This document shows positions 1 to 10,179 of a stretch of DNA of 64,000 nucleotides, piece by piece. The notes under the pieces were generated by a model that did not search any database, was not told where the DNA came from, and was given only the letters and a program-made list of their open reading frames with translations. Position 1 is the stretch's first letter. The number at the start of each line of letters is the position of its first letter. The translations under genes and the position numbers were made by a program. Origin of the DNA: Prevotella histicola JCM 15637 = DNF00424 (GTDB taxonomy: Bacteria > Bacteroidota > Bacteroidia > Bacteroidales > Bacteroidaceae); contig NZ_BAJX01000006.1 in the NCBI RefSeq assembly GCF_000613925.1, positions 62,001 to 126,000 of the forward strand. Direction: 5' to 3'.

Positions 1-730
1 CGGTTAGTAGATTCTTTTCAGCTGATGTTCCTCCAATGACAAAACAAATGTGGTAAGGAGGACATGCTGCAGTACCAAGACTCTTCATCTTTTCAACGAG
101 GAAAGGAATCAATGTACCTTCATTTTGGATTGTAGCCTTGGTCATTGGGTAGAAATAAGTCTTGTTTGCAGAGCCGCCACCCTTTGCCACCATGACAAAA
201 CGATACTCTTCACCTTCAACAGCTTCGATATCAATCTGTGCAGGAAGGTTACATTTGGTATTCACCTCATCATACATTGTTAAAGGAGCATTCTGCGAAT
301 AACGGAGATTTTCTTCAGTAAAAGTGTTATAGACACCACGTGAAAGAGCCTCTTCGTCCTCGAATCCTGTCCAAACCTGTTGTCCTTTTTCACCATGAAT
401 GATGGCAGTTCCCGTGTCTTGACAGAAGGGTAGTACGCCTTTTACTGCTGTTTCCGCATTGCGGAGGAACTGCAGAGCAACATACTTGTCATTTTCTGAA
501 GCTTCTGGGTCCGTCAGAATCTTTGCTACTTGCTCGTTGTGAGCGCGGCGGAGCATAAACTCACAGTCGTGGAAAGCTTCTTGTGCCAGCAGGGTTAGTG
601 CTTCTTTACTGACTTTCAGAATCTCTTTACCTTCAAACTCACCGACACTGACACCTTCTTTAGATATCAATCTGTACTCGGTGTCATCCTTGCCCAATTG
701 GAACATTGGGGCATATTTGAATTCAGCCAT
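1..730 (-). CDS. Class I fumarate hydratase, N-terminal part (runs off window)
   Basis: Iron-sulfur fumarase converting fumarate and malate in the cytoplasm. About 243 codons are present; the C-terminus lies beyond position 1. The start is ATG at 730 (protein begins [13 protein letters not shown]). The segment [10 protein letters not shown] around Cys103 is the conserved first Fe-S ligand region of class I fumarases, and [18 protein letters not shown] near the window edge is the second. In Bacteroidales this enzyme serves the branched fumarate-reducing pathway (family knowledge). The 222 bp upstream hold no gene and no clear -7 box. The family call is firm; the paralogue cannot be told from this part. 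Confidence 0.95.
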   Translation of the reverse strand, partial: MAEFKYAPMFQLGKDDTEYRLISKEGVSVGEFEGKEILKVSKEALTLLAQEAFHDCEFMLRRAHNEQVAKILTDPEASENDKYVALQFLRNAETAVKGVLPFCQDTGTAIIHGEKGQQVWTGFEDEEALSRGVYNTFTEENLRYSQNAPLTMYDEVNTKCNLPAQIDIEAVEGEEYRFVMVAKGGGSANKTYFYPMTKATIQNEGTLIPFLVEKMKSLGTAACPPYHICFVIGGTSAEKNLLT

Positions 731-952
731 AATGTTTTAATTTCCCGTCTGCTCTGTGTTTGCAGAGTGTTGCGGAGTTGTTCTATATGTTTTTACTATG
801 TTTTTGTATTTTGTTCTTTGTCGTAAATGGAGTTAAAGCAGTTAGAAGGGAGCTTAGGAATAAGTACCTGTACAGCTTAGGAGTCTGTCCTTACCCTTTA
901 CTCCCTTTGTCTTTGCTTTGCTAATTATTCTTTTTCTATCTTCTTTTGTCTT

Positions 953-3882
953 TTAATATCCAAATATCTCCTCTGTTGTAACCCTCTTGATAGGAGCTAT
1001 CTTCTCTAAAGCCTTCATGTTTAATTCCTTCTCGTCACCAAGAATGATATATTTAAAAGGCTTGTTTGCAATATACTTCTTTTCGAAGTCAACAACATCT
1101 TTCAGTCGTAGGGCTGGAAGAGCTTTGTATATCTTCTCACTCAAGGAGTAGTCTATACCTAAACGTTGTGCTGCAAGATAAGATGTAAGAATAGCATACT
1201 TTGTTGTACGTTGAGATGCTAAACTCTTCATTAGACTTTGTTTTGCGAGGTCAAAGTTTGCTTGTCGAACTGGCATGTTGTCCAAAAGTTTGTTGAATTC
1301 ATGTACACAATCCATCATCTTGTCGTTCTGTGTGATGATGTATGTGTAGAAGTCTTCCTTGTCAGACAGACGATAAGGCTCGTTATATTTGGCAAAGGCA
1401 GAATAAGCTAACCCTCTTGCTTCACGAAGTTCTTGGAAGACAATAGCATTCATGCTACCTCCAAAATACTCATTGAAGAGTGCTATGATAGGTGCACGGT
1501 CTGCTGACCACTCTTGATTCTCGTTATGAAGTTGTACCATATAGATGTTTTTTGCATCGTATGGAGCAATTATAACTTCATTCTTTGGCGTTGTCAGTTC
1601 TGTATAACGTTTTGCTGTCGGGGGTGAAACGAATTTCTTTGGCGACTGGATAGTCTTACTGATAAGCTGATCTATGGTACTTAGGCTTGAGGGACCATAG
1701 TAAAGTACAGTCTGCTTATAGTTCTTTAGATTCTTCAGAAGCGTTAATAGCTCCAGAGGATTCATAGTTTTTAAAGCTTGTTCACTGAGTATGTTGCGTG
1801 TAGGGTTGTATTCCCCGTATGAAGCATAGTCCCTTAGAGCATAGAAGTTTGCACTTTGATTGGCCTTATTATCGCTACGTGATTTCAGAATCTGTTCGAC
1901 ATAAAGGTTATAAGCCTGTTTATCCACCTTCGCATTATTGAGTAAATTGTTGAGTAAGGTAAGTGCTTGTGGAAGATTTGAGTTCAGACCGTTTAGCGTA
2001 ATATAGGAACAATCACTCCTTTCTGTTATACTATAGTCGCAAGCAAGCTTATAAAATTGTTGCTTGATTTGTTCATTGGAGAGCTTGTCTGTACCTAAAT
2101 AATCAAGATATCCAACTGCATAGCTGAGTTTTGGAGTGTTCTCTGAACCGAATGGGAGAACAAAACACAACGTAAAGAGGTCATTTGACGTATCTTGTTT
2201 GTAGAGTACAGGTAGTCCTTTTCGGGTAGTTGACTTAGTAAGATCACGCTTGTAATCAACAAAATGCGGCTGAATAGGAGTTGTCTTTGCATTCACGATC
2301 TCTTCCAAGAATGCACTATGCTTGTCATTATTGGTTGGAATTGGAGTGATAGAAGGTTTCTCTACTTTTTTGATAGTAGTATCATTACCTTGCTCTTTGT
2401 ATACACAAGCGAAGTTATTACCAAAGAATTTATTGGCAAATTTTACTATTTCGGCTTTTGTTATCTTTGATATTCGATTGATTTTACCAACTTCCAGCCT
2501 CCAATCCTTGTGGTTGATGAAGGCATCAACATATTGTTTGGCACGGAACTGATTCTTATCAAGTTCTGTATAGTAATAACGTTTGTAGTTGTTGATGATA
2601 GATGGTAATAAATCATCAGAGAAATTACCTCTCTTGAGTTTATCAACTTCTGCTAGCGCAAGGCTACGTGCTTCTTGTAATGTTTGTCCTTTCTTAGATT
2701 GTCCGTATATATAGAAGACGGAATAGTCATTTAAATCAGATACTCCCGCTCCTACATTCTGTACTTTAAGCTTTTGGTTGAGGTCAAGATCAAAGAGACC
2801 TGCCTGTCCATTAGATAATAGTTGTGCAACTACTTCAAGTGTATCAATCTGTTGAGAGTTAGCTGCTTCCGCACGCCATCCCATGAAAAACATGGGTGCT
2901 TCCTTGCCTATTACGGTAGTATCTATCGGTGCAGTAATAGCAGGTTGAGCTGGAAATTGTGGTACATCGATGTGTGTACTTGGCTTCCAACTTCCAAAGT
3001 ATTTCTCAATTGTTGCAATTGTCTTGTCAGGATCAAGGTCTCCTGAGAGGCAGATTGCAACATTATTAGGAACATAATATTTATGGAAATAGTTCTTGAT
3101 GTTTACTATTGAAGGATTTTTCAGGTGCTCACCGACCCCGATAGTAGTTTGGGTCCCATAAGGATGAGTCGGGAATAATTTTGCAAACAGGGCAGCATAC
3201 ATCTTACGCCAGTCACTCGAGAGACCAATATTATACTCCTCATAGACAGCTTCAAGCTCCGTGTGGAATCCACGAATTACCATATTCTGGAAGCGATCTC
3301 CCTGAACTTTAGCCCATGTGTCAATCTCATTAGATGGGATATTCTCTACATAGCATGTTACATCATTGGACGTGTAAGCATTTGTCCCTTCACTTCCAAT
3401 GGCAGTCATCATCTTATCATACTCATTAGGGATATTGTAGCGGGCTGCAAGTTGTGAGATTGAATCAATCTGATGATACCATCTCTTGCGTGCTTTAGGA
3501 TCGGTAATGTGTCGATACTGCTCGAAACGTGCTTCTATTGAATCAAGATAGGGGCGTTCAGCTCAATATTTGATGATCCAAAATGAGTAGTTCCCTTGAA
3601 CATTAGGTGCTCTAAATAATGTGCCAGACCCGTAGTCTCCTTCGGATCATTACGTGAACCAGTGCGTACAGCTATATAAGTCTGTACCCGTGGCTTCTCT
3701 TTGTTAACAGACAAGTAGACCTTTAGGCCGTTTTTTAGTGTGTAGATACGTGTCTGCATAGGGTCATTGGGCACACTTTCGTATTGATAGTGTTGTGCTA
3801 AACCTGGCAGAGTCGCCAATAGAAGCAGTGCTCCTATGCAGAATCCCTTGATGAGGGAATAGTTAAAAAAATGTTTTTTCAT
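953..3882 (-). CDS. M16 family zinc metallopeptidase, two-domain (single frameshift)
   Basis: Secreted or periplasmic pitrilysin-type peptidase of about 976 residues. An N-terminal signal peptide ([14 protein letters not shown]) is followed by the inverted zinc motif HYLEH, in [18 protein letters not shown]. The later half carries the second M16 domain, with an R/Y segment near [19 protein letters not shown]. The reading frame breaks at the G4 run 3551-3554 (plus strand). One extra G joins NAP to [11 protein letters not shown] and gives a continuous protein through to position 953, so I treat this as one gene with a probable sequencing error. It sits 35 bp downstream of the DUF4954 gene on the same strand. 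The substrate is unknown. Confidence 0.85.
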
Positions 3883-3917
3883 ATCAGTTCTTTATATTAT
3901 AAATAAGGTAAGAAATG

Positions 3918-5771
3918 CTAATTCTCAAAATCTACTTCGTGATCAAGGCTGTTAACGAATGACTCGAAGACCTCTCTCTCTACATCACCCATTTCAAATT
4001 CCTTCTCTGCATCCTTGCGAATCTCGGCAATCCATGCGCGTCGAGCCTCTATATAATCTTTCTTGATACGTGCATCATCTTCTGCTGTGATTTCTTTTAT
4101 CCCATAATATTCTAATATCATGCGATAGGTCCAAGCCCATTGATAGACGCGATAGTTGTCATTTATCTCGTGGAAGCGGTCAATAACCTCTTGAATAGTC
4201 TCTAAGGTGCCGTCTTTAATCTCATCAATAAGCCGTTGTTCTTCACTAGCAGGGAGTAGTAAACCTGATAAATCATCCCATTTCCCAAGGCCAATCTCTG
4301 TCTCTGGCTTACCAAAAAAGCCCCATTTGTGTGCACGTTTCAAGACTGCACCCATATAGATGCGTAATGCAATATCGTAATATTTAATACCTTTTCGCAG
4401 GCTAGAAGCATTGATGACATACTCATGATAGTTGTAGGATGATACATTATCACCACTTGCTTGCCGTAGATTCTCCAGGATTTTCTTTCCTCTAAGTATC
4501 TCTCCAACCGTAAAAGGTGATAGCCAATCAAAGTTTACTATACTCTTTTGAGAGTGTTGTGGTCTCATATCACGTCGTGGCCATTTACGTATATCGCGAT
4601 AGAGTCCTACAGTAGTTATGTTACGTCCAGGGACCAGAAACATCTTGTCTGCCTCCGCAATGAGGTAAGAGAAGGGGAGTGCTGTCGTGTTCGGATGGTG
4701 CATTAACTTACCAAAGCAGACAGAGAAGGCTCCAATTGTTGCCGGCATAAGTAGGTAACTTCCACTTGCTGTTTTGGTTCCTCTCTCAAGAATACCCCAA
4801 TGCATAGGCCCCATCTTATATGCGTGGTTTGAAAAGTTAGTTCCTGAACCAGCATTATAGAAAGAGAACATACCTCCAATGATGAGTGAACTCTTGTGGT
4901 GAGAGGCACAGAATGGTCCACAAAAAGCAGCACATGCCTCGCCGTTTGCCATGAAAGAGTTAGCGAAGAATACACTTTGTGATGCCGTAAACCCATTTGC
5001 TATCTGGCAAGCCTCACCAACAAAGCAGTCTTGCATCTTTACACTGTTGATGATACTTGACCCATCGGAGATGATAGAGTTCTCACAGATGACTCCAGTT
5101 CCAATGAAGACACTGGCATTTTCGGAACTGAGAATGGTACAATCACTCAGTTTGCTGGCTCCGGATATCTCACAATCATCCTGTATGATAGTATTGGTAA
5201 TCTCTCTTGTATTGATGATTTTAACGTTATTGCCAATTGTTCCACGTTCTGGATTGGTTCGTGCAATCTCCTCGGAGACGAGTCTACGGATAGCATTTTT
5301 GAGATCTTTGTTGTTAAAATGCTTCACCATAAAGGCTGCAAACTGACTGTTAAGATCATGAAAGAGTATGACATTACCGTCACCAACCTCATTTAGAACC
5401 GAAATCAGATTCCCTTCTCCATAGCTTGCTCCCTCTGTTGTCTCCATAACAGAGATGTTGGAGATAAGACAGTCATTACCGATGGTGTAATTATTTATGT
5501 AGTTCCCGACTTTTTCAATCAGACAATCGTCACCCACAGTGACATTACGGAGCGTAGCATCATTGATTCCAGAGTGCTTGACGAAGTCTTTTGCGATCTC
5601 TATATTCTTTTGGAAGCTACCTAAACGGATATCTCCATAAAACATAACTCGGTGGAAATATTTTGCTTGAAAGCCCTCTTCTGCAACCTCAACTCGGCTC
5701 CAGTCTTCAGCCCAGCAGCTATTTCTTTCCAGTGTATCTATTTCTTCGAAAGTCAGGGAACGGTATTGCAT
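3918..5771 (-). CDS. DUF4954 family protein with left-handed beta-helix repeats
   Basis: A 617-residue cytoplasmic protein with no signal peptide. From about residue 60 to 330 it shows repeated short hexapeptide-like strands (for example VTVGDDCLIEKVGNYI, TIGNDCLISNISV, NTIIQDDCEISGASKLSD), the pattern of UDP-sugar acyltransferase or pyrophosphorylase-type beta-helices. The C-terminal half is helical and charged. It matches the DUF4954 family common in Bacteroidales, whose function is not established; nucleotide-sugar handling is only an inference from the fold. The start is ATG at 5771, 27 bp after the hflX stop, so the two may be co-transcribed. Confidence 0.8.
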   Translation of the reverse strand: MQYRSLTFEEIDTLERNSCWAEDWSRVEVAEEGFQAKYFHRVMFYGDIRLGSFQKNIEIAKDFVKHSGINDATLRNVTVGDDCLIEKVGNYINNYTIGNDCLISNISVMETTEGASYGEGNLISVLNEVGDGNVILFHDLNSQFAAFMVKHFNNKDLKNAIRRLVSEEIARTNPERGTIGNNVKIINTREITNTIIQDDCEISGASKLSDCTILSSENASVFIGTGVICENSIISDGSSIINSVKMQDCFVGEACQIANGFTASQSVFFANSFMANGEACAAFCGPFCASHHKSSLIIGGMFSFYNAGSGTNFSNHAYKMGPMHWGILERGTKTASGSYLLMPATIGAFSVCFGKLMHHPNTTALPFSYLIAEADKMFLVPGRNITTVGLYRDIRKWPRRDMRPQHSQKSIVNFDWLSPFTVGEILRGKKILENLRQASGDNVSSYNYHEYVINASSLRKGIKYYDIALRIYMGAVLKRAHKWGFFGKPETEIGLGKWDDLSGLLLPASEEQRLIDEIKDGTLETIQEVIDRFHEINDNYRVYQWAWTYRMILEYYGIKEITAEDDARIKKDYIEARRAWIAEIRKDAEKEFEMGDVEREVFESFVNSLDHEVDFEN

Positions 5772-5798
5772 AATCTTTCTATGTTTTTATTTGACTAA

Positions 5799-7061
5799 TC
5801 AATCTAGAGTCTCTTGTTCTTCAATGTTATAGAGAAAATCATTATAAGGGTACTTTTGGACGTGGAGTTCACGTACTTTCTTGTAAAGTACCTCTCTGAA
5901 TTCTTCAATATTCTCTTTTTGTTTGGCTGAAATAAAGAGACAATTATCATGCTCTTTAGCCATCCATGTCTTCTTTAATTCATCAAGAGTTATGTTTTCT
6001 TTCGTTGCAGGAGTGAGATCATCCTCTTCTTTCTCTACCCAATGATAGTTGTCTATTTTATTGAAGATAATCATGGAAGGCTTGTCAGCACAGCCTAATT
6101 CTGCCAACGTTTGGTTGACAACTTGTATCTGTTCTTCAAAATCTGGATGGGAGATGTCAACGACATGTACAAGAAGGTCAGCCTCACGAACCTCGTCAAG
6201 AGTTGATTTGAAGGATTCAACCAAGTCCGTTGGGAGTTTGCGGATGAATCCTACTGTGTCTGCTAATAGGAATGGAAGGTTCTCTACAACGACTTTACGT
6301 ACCGTGGTGTCTAATGTTGCAAAGAGCTTATTTTCGGCAAACACTTCACTTTTTGCTAAAAGATTCATAATAGTTGACTTACCAACATTCGTGTATCCAA
6401 CTAATGCAACACGAATCAAACGACCACGATTTTTGCGTTGAGTGGCCTTTTGTTTGTCAATTTCTGTTAGGCGTTGCTTCAGAAGTGACATGCGTTGGAG
6501 AATGATTCGACGGTCCATTTCAAGCTGAGTCTCACCTGGTCCACGTAAACCTACGGATCCTTTGCCTCCGCCCGAGCCTGAACCACCACCCTGACGTTCC
6601 AAGTGTGTCCACAAACGTTGCAAGCGTGGAAGCATATATCGGTACTGTGCCAGTTCTACTTGTGTCTTTGCATTGGCTGTCTGAGCACGCATAGCAAAGA
6701 TATCGAGGATGAGAGAAGTTCTATCTAATATCTTTACGCCAAGTTCTTGCTCGATATTACGCATCTGTTTTGCAGATAGTTCATCATCGAAGATGACCAT
6801 CCCTATAGGGTCTTCTTCGTCCTCTTTGAGTTTGATATATTCTCTTATTTCTTCGAGTTTTCCTTTCCCAACATAGGTGACAGCACTCGGCCCATTCACT
6901 CTTTGTGTGAATCGTTTAACAGTGGTGGCACCTGCTGTATCAGCAAGAAACTCTAATTCGTCAAGGTATTCCTTGGTCTTAGCCTCATCTTGTTCCTTGG
7001 TTATAAGGCCAACGAGGATAGCTGTCTCTGTCTTGACTTCGGATATGATAAATTCTTTCAT
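5799..7061 (-). CDS. hflX: GTPase HflX
   Basis: Ribosome-associated GTPase of 420 residues that splits or rescues stalled 70S ribosomes (family knowledge). The N-terminal HflX domain is followed by the glycine-rich linker GGGSGSGGGKGSVGLRGPGE and the diagnostic GPGETQLEMDRR. The G domain shows G1 VGYTNVGKST, G3 DTVGFIRKLP, G4 FNKID and a G5-like FISAK. Length and order are normal for the family. A good -7 box lies at 7144-7151 on the minus strand, giving a leader of roughly 75 nt. The 22-bp repeat array A lies further upstream. Confidence 0.97.
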   Translation of the reverse strand: MKEFIISEVKTETAILVGLITKEQDEAKTKEYLDELEFLADTAGATTVKRFTQRVNGPSAVTYVGKGKLEEIREYIKLKEDEEDPIGMVIFDDELSAKQMRNIEQELGVKILDRTSLILDIFAMRAQTANAKTQVELAQYRYMLPRLQRLWTHLERQGGGSGSGGGKGSVGLRGPGETQLEMDRRIILQRMSLLKQRLTEIDKQKATQRKNRGRLIRVALVGYTNVGKSTIMNLLAKSEVFAENKLFATLDTTVRKVVVENLPFLLADTVGFIRKLPTDLVESFKSTLDEVREADLLVHVVDISHPDFEEQIQVVNQTLAELGCADKPSMIIFNKIDNYHWVEKEEDDLTPATKENITLDELKKTWMAKEHDNCLFISAKQKENIEEFREVLYKKVRELHVQKYPYNDFLYNIEEQETLD

Positions 7062-7143
7062 TCAGTATTCTTCTCTTATTGACTGATAGCGTGTATGATA
7101 GTATCTCTTTTGTCATTATCTAAATACACATATTGCTACATGG

Positions 7144-7151
7144 CAAAGGTA
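7144..7151 (-). promoter_or_regulatory. Promoter -7 box of hflX
   Basis: TACCTTTG on the minus strand matches the Bacteroidetes sigma-ABfr -7 consensus TAnnTTTG and lies about 80 bp before the hflX start. Confidence 0.6.
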
Positions 7152-7252
7152 CTTATAAATTCTGAAAAATACTAATCAAAATCTTCGTTTTTACGTCCTT
7201 TAAGAATGCTCATAGTGATATTTTTGATCTTAAAAGGGTATATATAAAAAAT

Positions 7253-7340
7253 TACAAGGCCTTTGTAATGTTATTACAGACGCCTTGTAATAGTTCTACA
7301 AGGCCTTTGTAATAGTTCTACAAGGCCTTTGTAATTTCTT
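7253..7340. repeat. Array A: four 22-bp palindromic tandem units
   Basis: Units begin at 7253, 7275, 7297 and 7319, exactly 22 bp apart. Each carries the near-palindrome TACAAGGCCTTTGTAA (second unit degenerate: TACAGACGCCTTGTAA) followed by a short A/T-rich linker such as TAGTTC. The array occupies most of the 304-bp gap between hflX and the downstream nuclease gene. It is not an intrinsic terminator, because there are several equal short dyads and no single long stem. Function unknown. Confidence 0.9.
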
Positions 7341-7365
7341 GTAATGTGCTTTTAAAAGAAGTTGC

Positions 7366-8310
7366 TTATTGTATATTCCAGATTAATTCCAACTGTTCTG
7401 GTGTCTTATTCTCTACATTGTTCTCGATGTTGTCTGGTAGATTGCAGAAGAAATCTATACCAGTAAGCTGTTCTAATTTAGCTATGCTAACCACATATGG
7501 TTTAAGTGATTGCTTCTGATTATTTTCGTGTTTGAACCAGAACCCTATGGCTTTGTACTGCCAATCTCCTTGTCCTTTGACTTTATACTTTAATAATGCT
7601 GCAGAAAAAAAGTATCCTGGAATGATGAAACGATCTCTTCTGTATTCTTTTATGAGTGCGGGTGAATCAATGGTACCGCCACGACAGATGAAAAGAGTAT
7701 CTGTTGTACCATTCGTAATGTAGGATCTCATCTTATTCTCCATAGTCAACCATATTCCTCCTCGCTTATCACTTCCATTGAACTTAGATAGTTGAGGTTG
7801 CATATTGCTGATGTAAAAAGTCTGTTTGTTGGCCTCATCCGTATTCAATCGATCGGCTGAAGGACAAAGATGACCATGATCATAACCAGATCCCCAAAAG
7901 TGATCGGATACGAAATAGCTATCCATGGGCAATAAAGGGTCAAAGGGGTATTGAAGTTCTCCGTCTTTTGCTTTCCACCTTGATGCACCGCCTTTACGGT
8001 TACTGCTGTATAATTCATAACAAGTCCATCGGTTTGATTTTAGTTCAGCGTCCCATTCTACACTATAGTTCACCTCCCCATTCTTCAGCTTGTGAGTGAT
8101 AATAATACTCTTTCCACCTTTTGTTTTTGGAAATTCCAAACGATGTGTGTCATAATTGGGTATCAGTATGTTTGAATTAGTATTGTTCGCTTGCCCATTT
8201 TGTTGTCCATAAGTGCCGTTGTCTGTATCATTTTCGTTGCAGGAAATAAACATAATTGAGGCAATAAAGGATACAAAGAGTGTAGTGAAGACTGATATTC
8301 TTATTTTCAT
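7366..8310 (-). CDS. DNA/RNA non-specific endonuclease, lipoprotein
   Basis: Exported nuclease of the NUC (NucA/EndA) superfamily, 314 residues. The N-terminus MKIRISVFTTLFVSFIASIMFISCNEN carries a lipobox (MFISC), so the mature protein is probably surface-anchored. The active-site region YDHGHLCPSADR corresponds to the DRGH motif with the general-base histidine; the first R is replaced by H here (DHGH). ISNMQPQLSKFNG supplies the metal-binding asparagine. The N-terminal 60 residues are a low-complexity N/G/T linker. It would degrade extracellular nucleic acids, and the next genes upstream on the same strand (OB-fold lipoproteins, TonB-dependent receptor) fit a nucleic-acid scavenging role. 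rpmE and its terminator separate it from them. Confidence 0.9.
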   Translation of the reverse strand: MKIRISVFTTLFVSFIASIMFISCNENDTDNGTYGQQNGQANNTNSNILIPNYDTHRLEFPKTKGGKSIIITHKLKNGEVNYSVEWDAELKSNRWTCYELYSSNRKGGASRWKAKDGELQYPFDPLLPMDSYFVSDHFWGSGYDHGHLCPSADRLNTDEANKQTFYISNMQPQLSKFNGSDKRGGIWLTMENKMRSYITNGTTDTLFICRGGTIDSPALIKEYRRDRFIIPGYFFSAALLKYKVKGQGDWQYKAIGFWFKHENNQKQSLKPYVVSIAKLEQLTGIDFFCNLPDNIENNVENKTPEQLELIWNIQ

Positions 8311-8354
8311 TGTTTGTATTGTAAAATTCTATGTTTTGTAGAATAAATAAAAAA

Positions 8355-8390
8355 TGCGGGCAAACGTATATGCAACTACGTCTGTCCGCA
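8355..8390 (-). terminator. Intrinsic terminator of rpmE
   Basis: A GC-rich stem (TGCGGGC pairing with GTCCGCA, extended by ACGTA/TACGT) around an 8-nt loop. Read on the minus strand it is followed by ATTTTTTATTT. It lies just downstream of the rpmE stop. Confidence 0.8.
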
Positions 8391-8424
8391 CTTTGTATGT
8401 CTTAAATCGAAAGATATTTACCGA

Positions 8425-8676
8425 TTACTTCTTCAACTTACCGTAACGGCTCATGAAGCGGTCAACACGACCTGCTGTATCGACAAGCTTACTCTTACCG
8501 GTATAGAATGGGTGAGAGGTACTTGAGATTTCGACTTTTACCACTGGGTAAGTTTCGCCTTCAAACTCCACTGTCTCTGAAGTCTTGCATGTAGACTTTG
8601 AAAGGAACATATCGCCGTTGGACATATCTTTAAATACGACGGGGCGATAGTTTTCTGGATGAATACCTTGTTTCAT
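8425..8676 (-). CDS. rpmE: 50S ribosomal protein L31, type B
   Basis: Ribosomal protein L31 of 83 residues ([20 protein letters not shown]...). It lacks the CxxC zinc pair of type A L31 and has the C-terminal [20 protein letters not shown] segment, so it is the zinc-independent type B (RpmE2-like) form usual in Bacteroidetes. It appears to be monocistronic: a terminator follows at 8355-8390, and a hairpin containing a -7-like box precedes it at 8749-8782. It interrupts an otherwise thematically linked nuclease/uptake region. Confidence 0.97.
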   Translation of the reverse strand: MKQGIHPENYRPVVFKDMSNGDMFLSKSTCKTSETVEFEGETYPVVKVEISSTSHPFYTGKSKLVDTAGRVDRFMSRYGKLKK

Positions 8677-8748
8677 TTTGTTATTATCTATTTGTTAATA
8701 ATGTACTTGTCTCTGTTTTCCCCCTAAATGTAAAAGGTATATACTCAA

Positions 8749-8782
8749 CAGGGTGCAAAATTACGAATAATTCTGCACCCTG
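8749..8782 (-). promoter_or_regulatory. Hairpin overlapping a -7 box upstream of rpmE
   Basis: CAGGGTGCA pairs with TGCACCCTG around a 16-nt interior. Within it, TAATTTTG (8756-8763, minus) fits the -7 consensus TAnnTTTG and would drive rpmE. There is no U-tract after the stem, so it is a poor terminator for the upstream lipoprotein gene. Whether it acts as a terminator, an operator or chance is open. Confidence 0.45.
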
Positions 8783-8803
8783 CCAAATATTTCATATTGT
8801 TTT

Positions 8804-10156
8804 TTACTTTACTTCTATGTTCTTAATTTCCCATGTACCAGCGGCATTTGTTCCATCACAAGTGTAGAGGAAACCTATACGGACATTGCTTTGTCCAGCA
8901 TAAGCAGACAGGTCACATGTTGTAGTAACAAACTTCCAGTCCTTTGCAGGATATGTAGAGACAGGCACATCATGCCATGTTGTACCGTTAGTTGATACTT
9001 GTACTTTAAAGTTGTCTGCTGCTGTTGTGAAGTAGTTTGCTGCAACTTGGAATGTTAAAGTGGCTGATGTCCTTCCGGTAAGACTAAATGTTGGTGATTC
9101 TAAACGACTTTGTGCTGCATAGTTTACGTTACTCTTAAATGATGATGCCTTCATATATTTTTTATTGGCATCATGTTTCCACACAAAGGTGAGGTCAGAT
9201 GGAATGGTAATGTTATTGATAGTAAAGTTGTCCATACCTGTATCAAACTTTGCTTCAAGTGCAGATGTTGTTGGCTGTGGAGTTGGAGTAACGGAGTTGT
9301 TGATAGTGATAATCTTGCTACCCTTATCCATTTCCATGATAGTTTGGCCCTGTTTGTTTGTGAAAGACTTTAGATTACCTTTCACAACAACAGTCTGACC
9401 TACTTGTAAATCTGTCTTTGCAGTGAAATCAGCACCATCTACTCCTTTACCAGAGAATACCTGTAAGGTTTTGTCTGTACCATTGTCTGAGAGATAATAT
9501 GTAATGCTCTTGTGATTTGCATCATAGAATGTTACAGCAGAGATGACACCTTTTACGTATGCTTCACCATTAGACGTCTGTCCTGCCTGTATCTTTTGGA
9601 CAGCTTCTGTAGTAGTCCATGCGGTGGCTTCTGTGTTCAAGTCTGTTGTTGGCTGTGGAGTAGGGCTAACGGAATTGTTGATAGTAATGATCTTACTGCT
9701 TCTATCTATTTCCATGATAGTCTGTCCCTGTTTGTTCGTGAAAGACTTGAGGTTACCTTTCACAACAACAGTCTGACCAACTTGTAGATCTGTCCTTGCA
9801 ACAAAGTCAGCACCATCTAGTCCTTTGCCTGAGTATACCTGTAAAGTCTGATCTGTACCATTGTCTGAGAGGTAATATGTAATACTCTTGTGATTTGCAT
9901 CATAGAATGTTACAGCAGAGATGACACCTTTTACGTATGCTTCACCATTAGACGTCTGTCCTGCCTGTATCTTTTGGACAGCCTCAGCAACTGTCCATGC
10001 AGTTGCTTCTGTGTTTAAGTCTGTTGTTGGTTGTGGCGTAGGAGTGACGTTACTGTCTTCAAATGTCATATGGTATGGTGCAGGAACATCCTCGCAACTG
10101 GTGAAGACTGCGGCAGAGAAAGCCAATGCCATCATCGAATAAATAATCTTTTTCAT
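8804..10156 (-). CDS. Lipoprotein with two duplicated OB-fold domains and a C-terminal jelly-roll-like domain
   Basis: Exported lipoprotein of 450 residues (signal ending AFSAAVFTSC). Three PTPQPTT linkers separate two almost identical ~126-residue repeats and a unique C-terminal domain. Each repeat (NTEATAWT...AVQKIQAGQTSNGEAYVKGVISAV...) resembles the YhcR/DUF6359-type OB-fold that often accompanies secreted nucleases; this family assignment is by pattern only. The C-terminal third (MDNFTINNITIPSDLTFVWK...) resembles a choice-of-anchor or DUF5017-like beta-sandwich. The repeats are a 378-bp tandem duplication in the DNA (for example 9541 versus 9919). It lies 23 bp after the DUF5689 gene, so it is in its operon. 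Confidence 0.8.
   Translation of the reverse strand: MKKIIYSMMALAFSAAVFTSCEDVPAPYHMTFEDSNVTPTPQPTTDLNTEATAWTVAEAVQKIQAGQTSNGEAYVKGVISAVTFYDANHKSITYYLSDNGTDQTLQVYSGKGLDGADFVARTDLQVGQTVVVKGNLKSFTNKQGQTIMEIDRSSKIITINNSVSPTPQPTTDLNTEATAWTTTEAVQKIQAGQTSNGEAYVKGVISAVTFYDANHKSITYYLSDNGTDKTLQVFSGKGVDGADFTAKTDLQVGQTVVVKGNLKSFTNKQGQTIMEMDKGSKIITINNSVTPTPQPTTSALEAKFDTGMDNFTINNITIPSDLTFVWKHDANKKYMKASSFKSNVNYAAQSRLESPTFSLTGRTSATLTFQVAANYFTTAADNFKVQVSTNGTTWHDVPVSTYPAKDWKFVTTTCDLSAYAGQSNVRIGFLYTCDGTNAAGTWEIKNIEVK
9282..10037 (-). repeat. 378-bp intragenic tandem duplication
   Basis: Two copies of a 378-bp segment (126 codons) lie side by side inside the OB-fold lipoprotein gene. Matching landmarks, such as the stretch beginning at 9541 and at 9919, are 378 bp apart and nearly identical in DNA, so the duplication is fairly recent or kept homogeneous by recombination. 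Confidence 0.85.
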
Positions 10157-10179
10157 ATTTTGTTTAGTTATTTGTCTTA

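Noticed and set aside
3535..3882. Short protein ending just past HYLEH as a separate gene
   Set aside because: One added base joins it smoothly to the downstream M16 frame; it is the N-terminus of the same protease.
9165..10142. Plus-strand open frames opposite the OB-fold lipoprotein
   Set aside because: They appear twice only because the minus-strand gene is internally duplicated.
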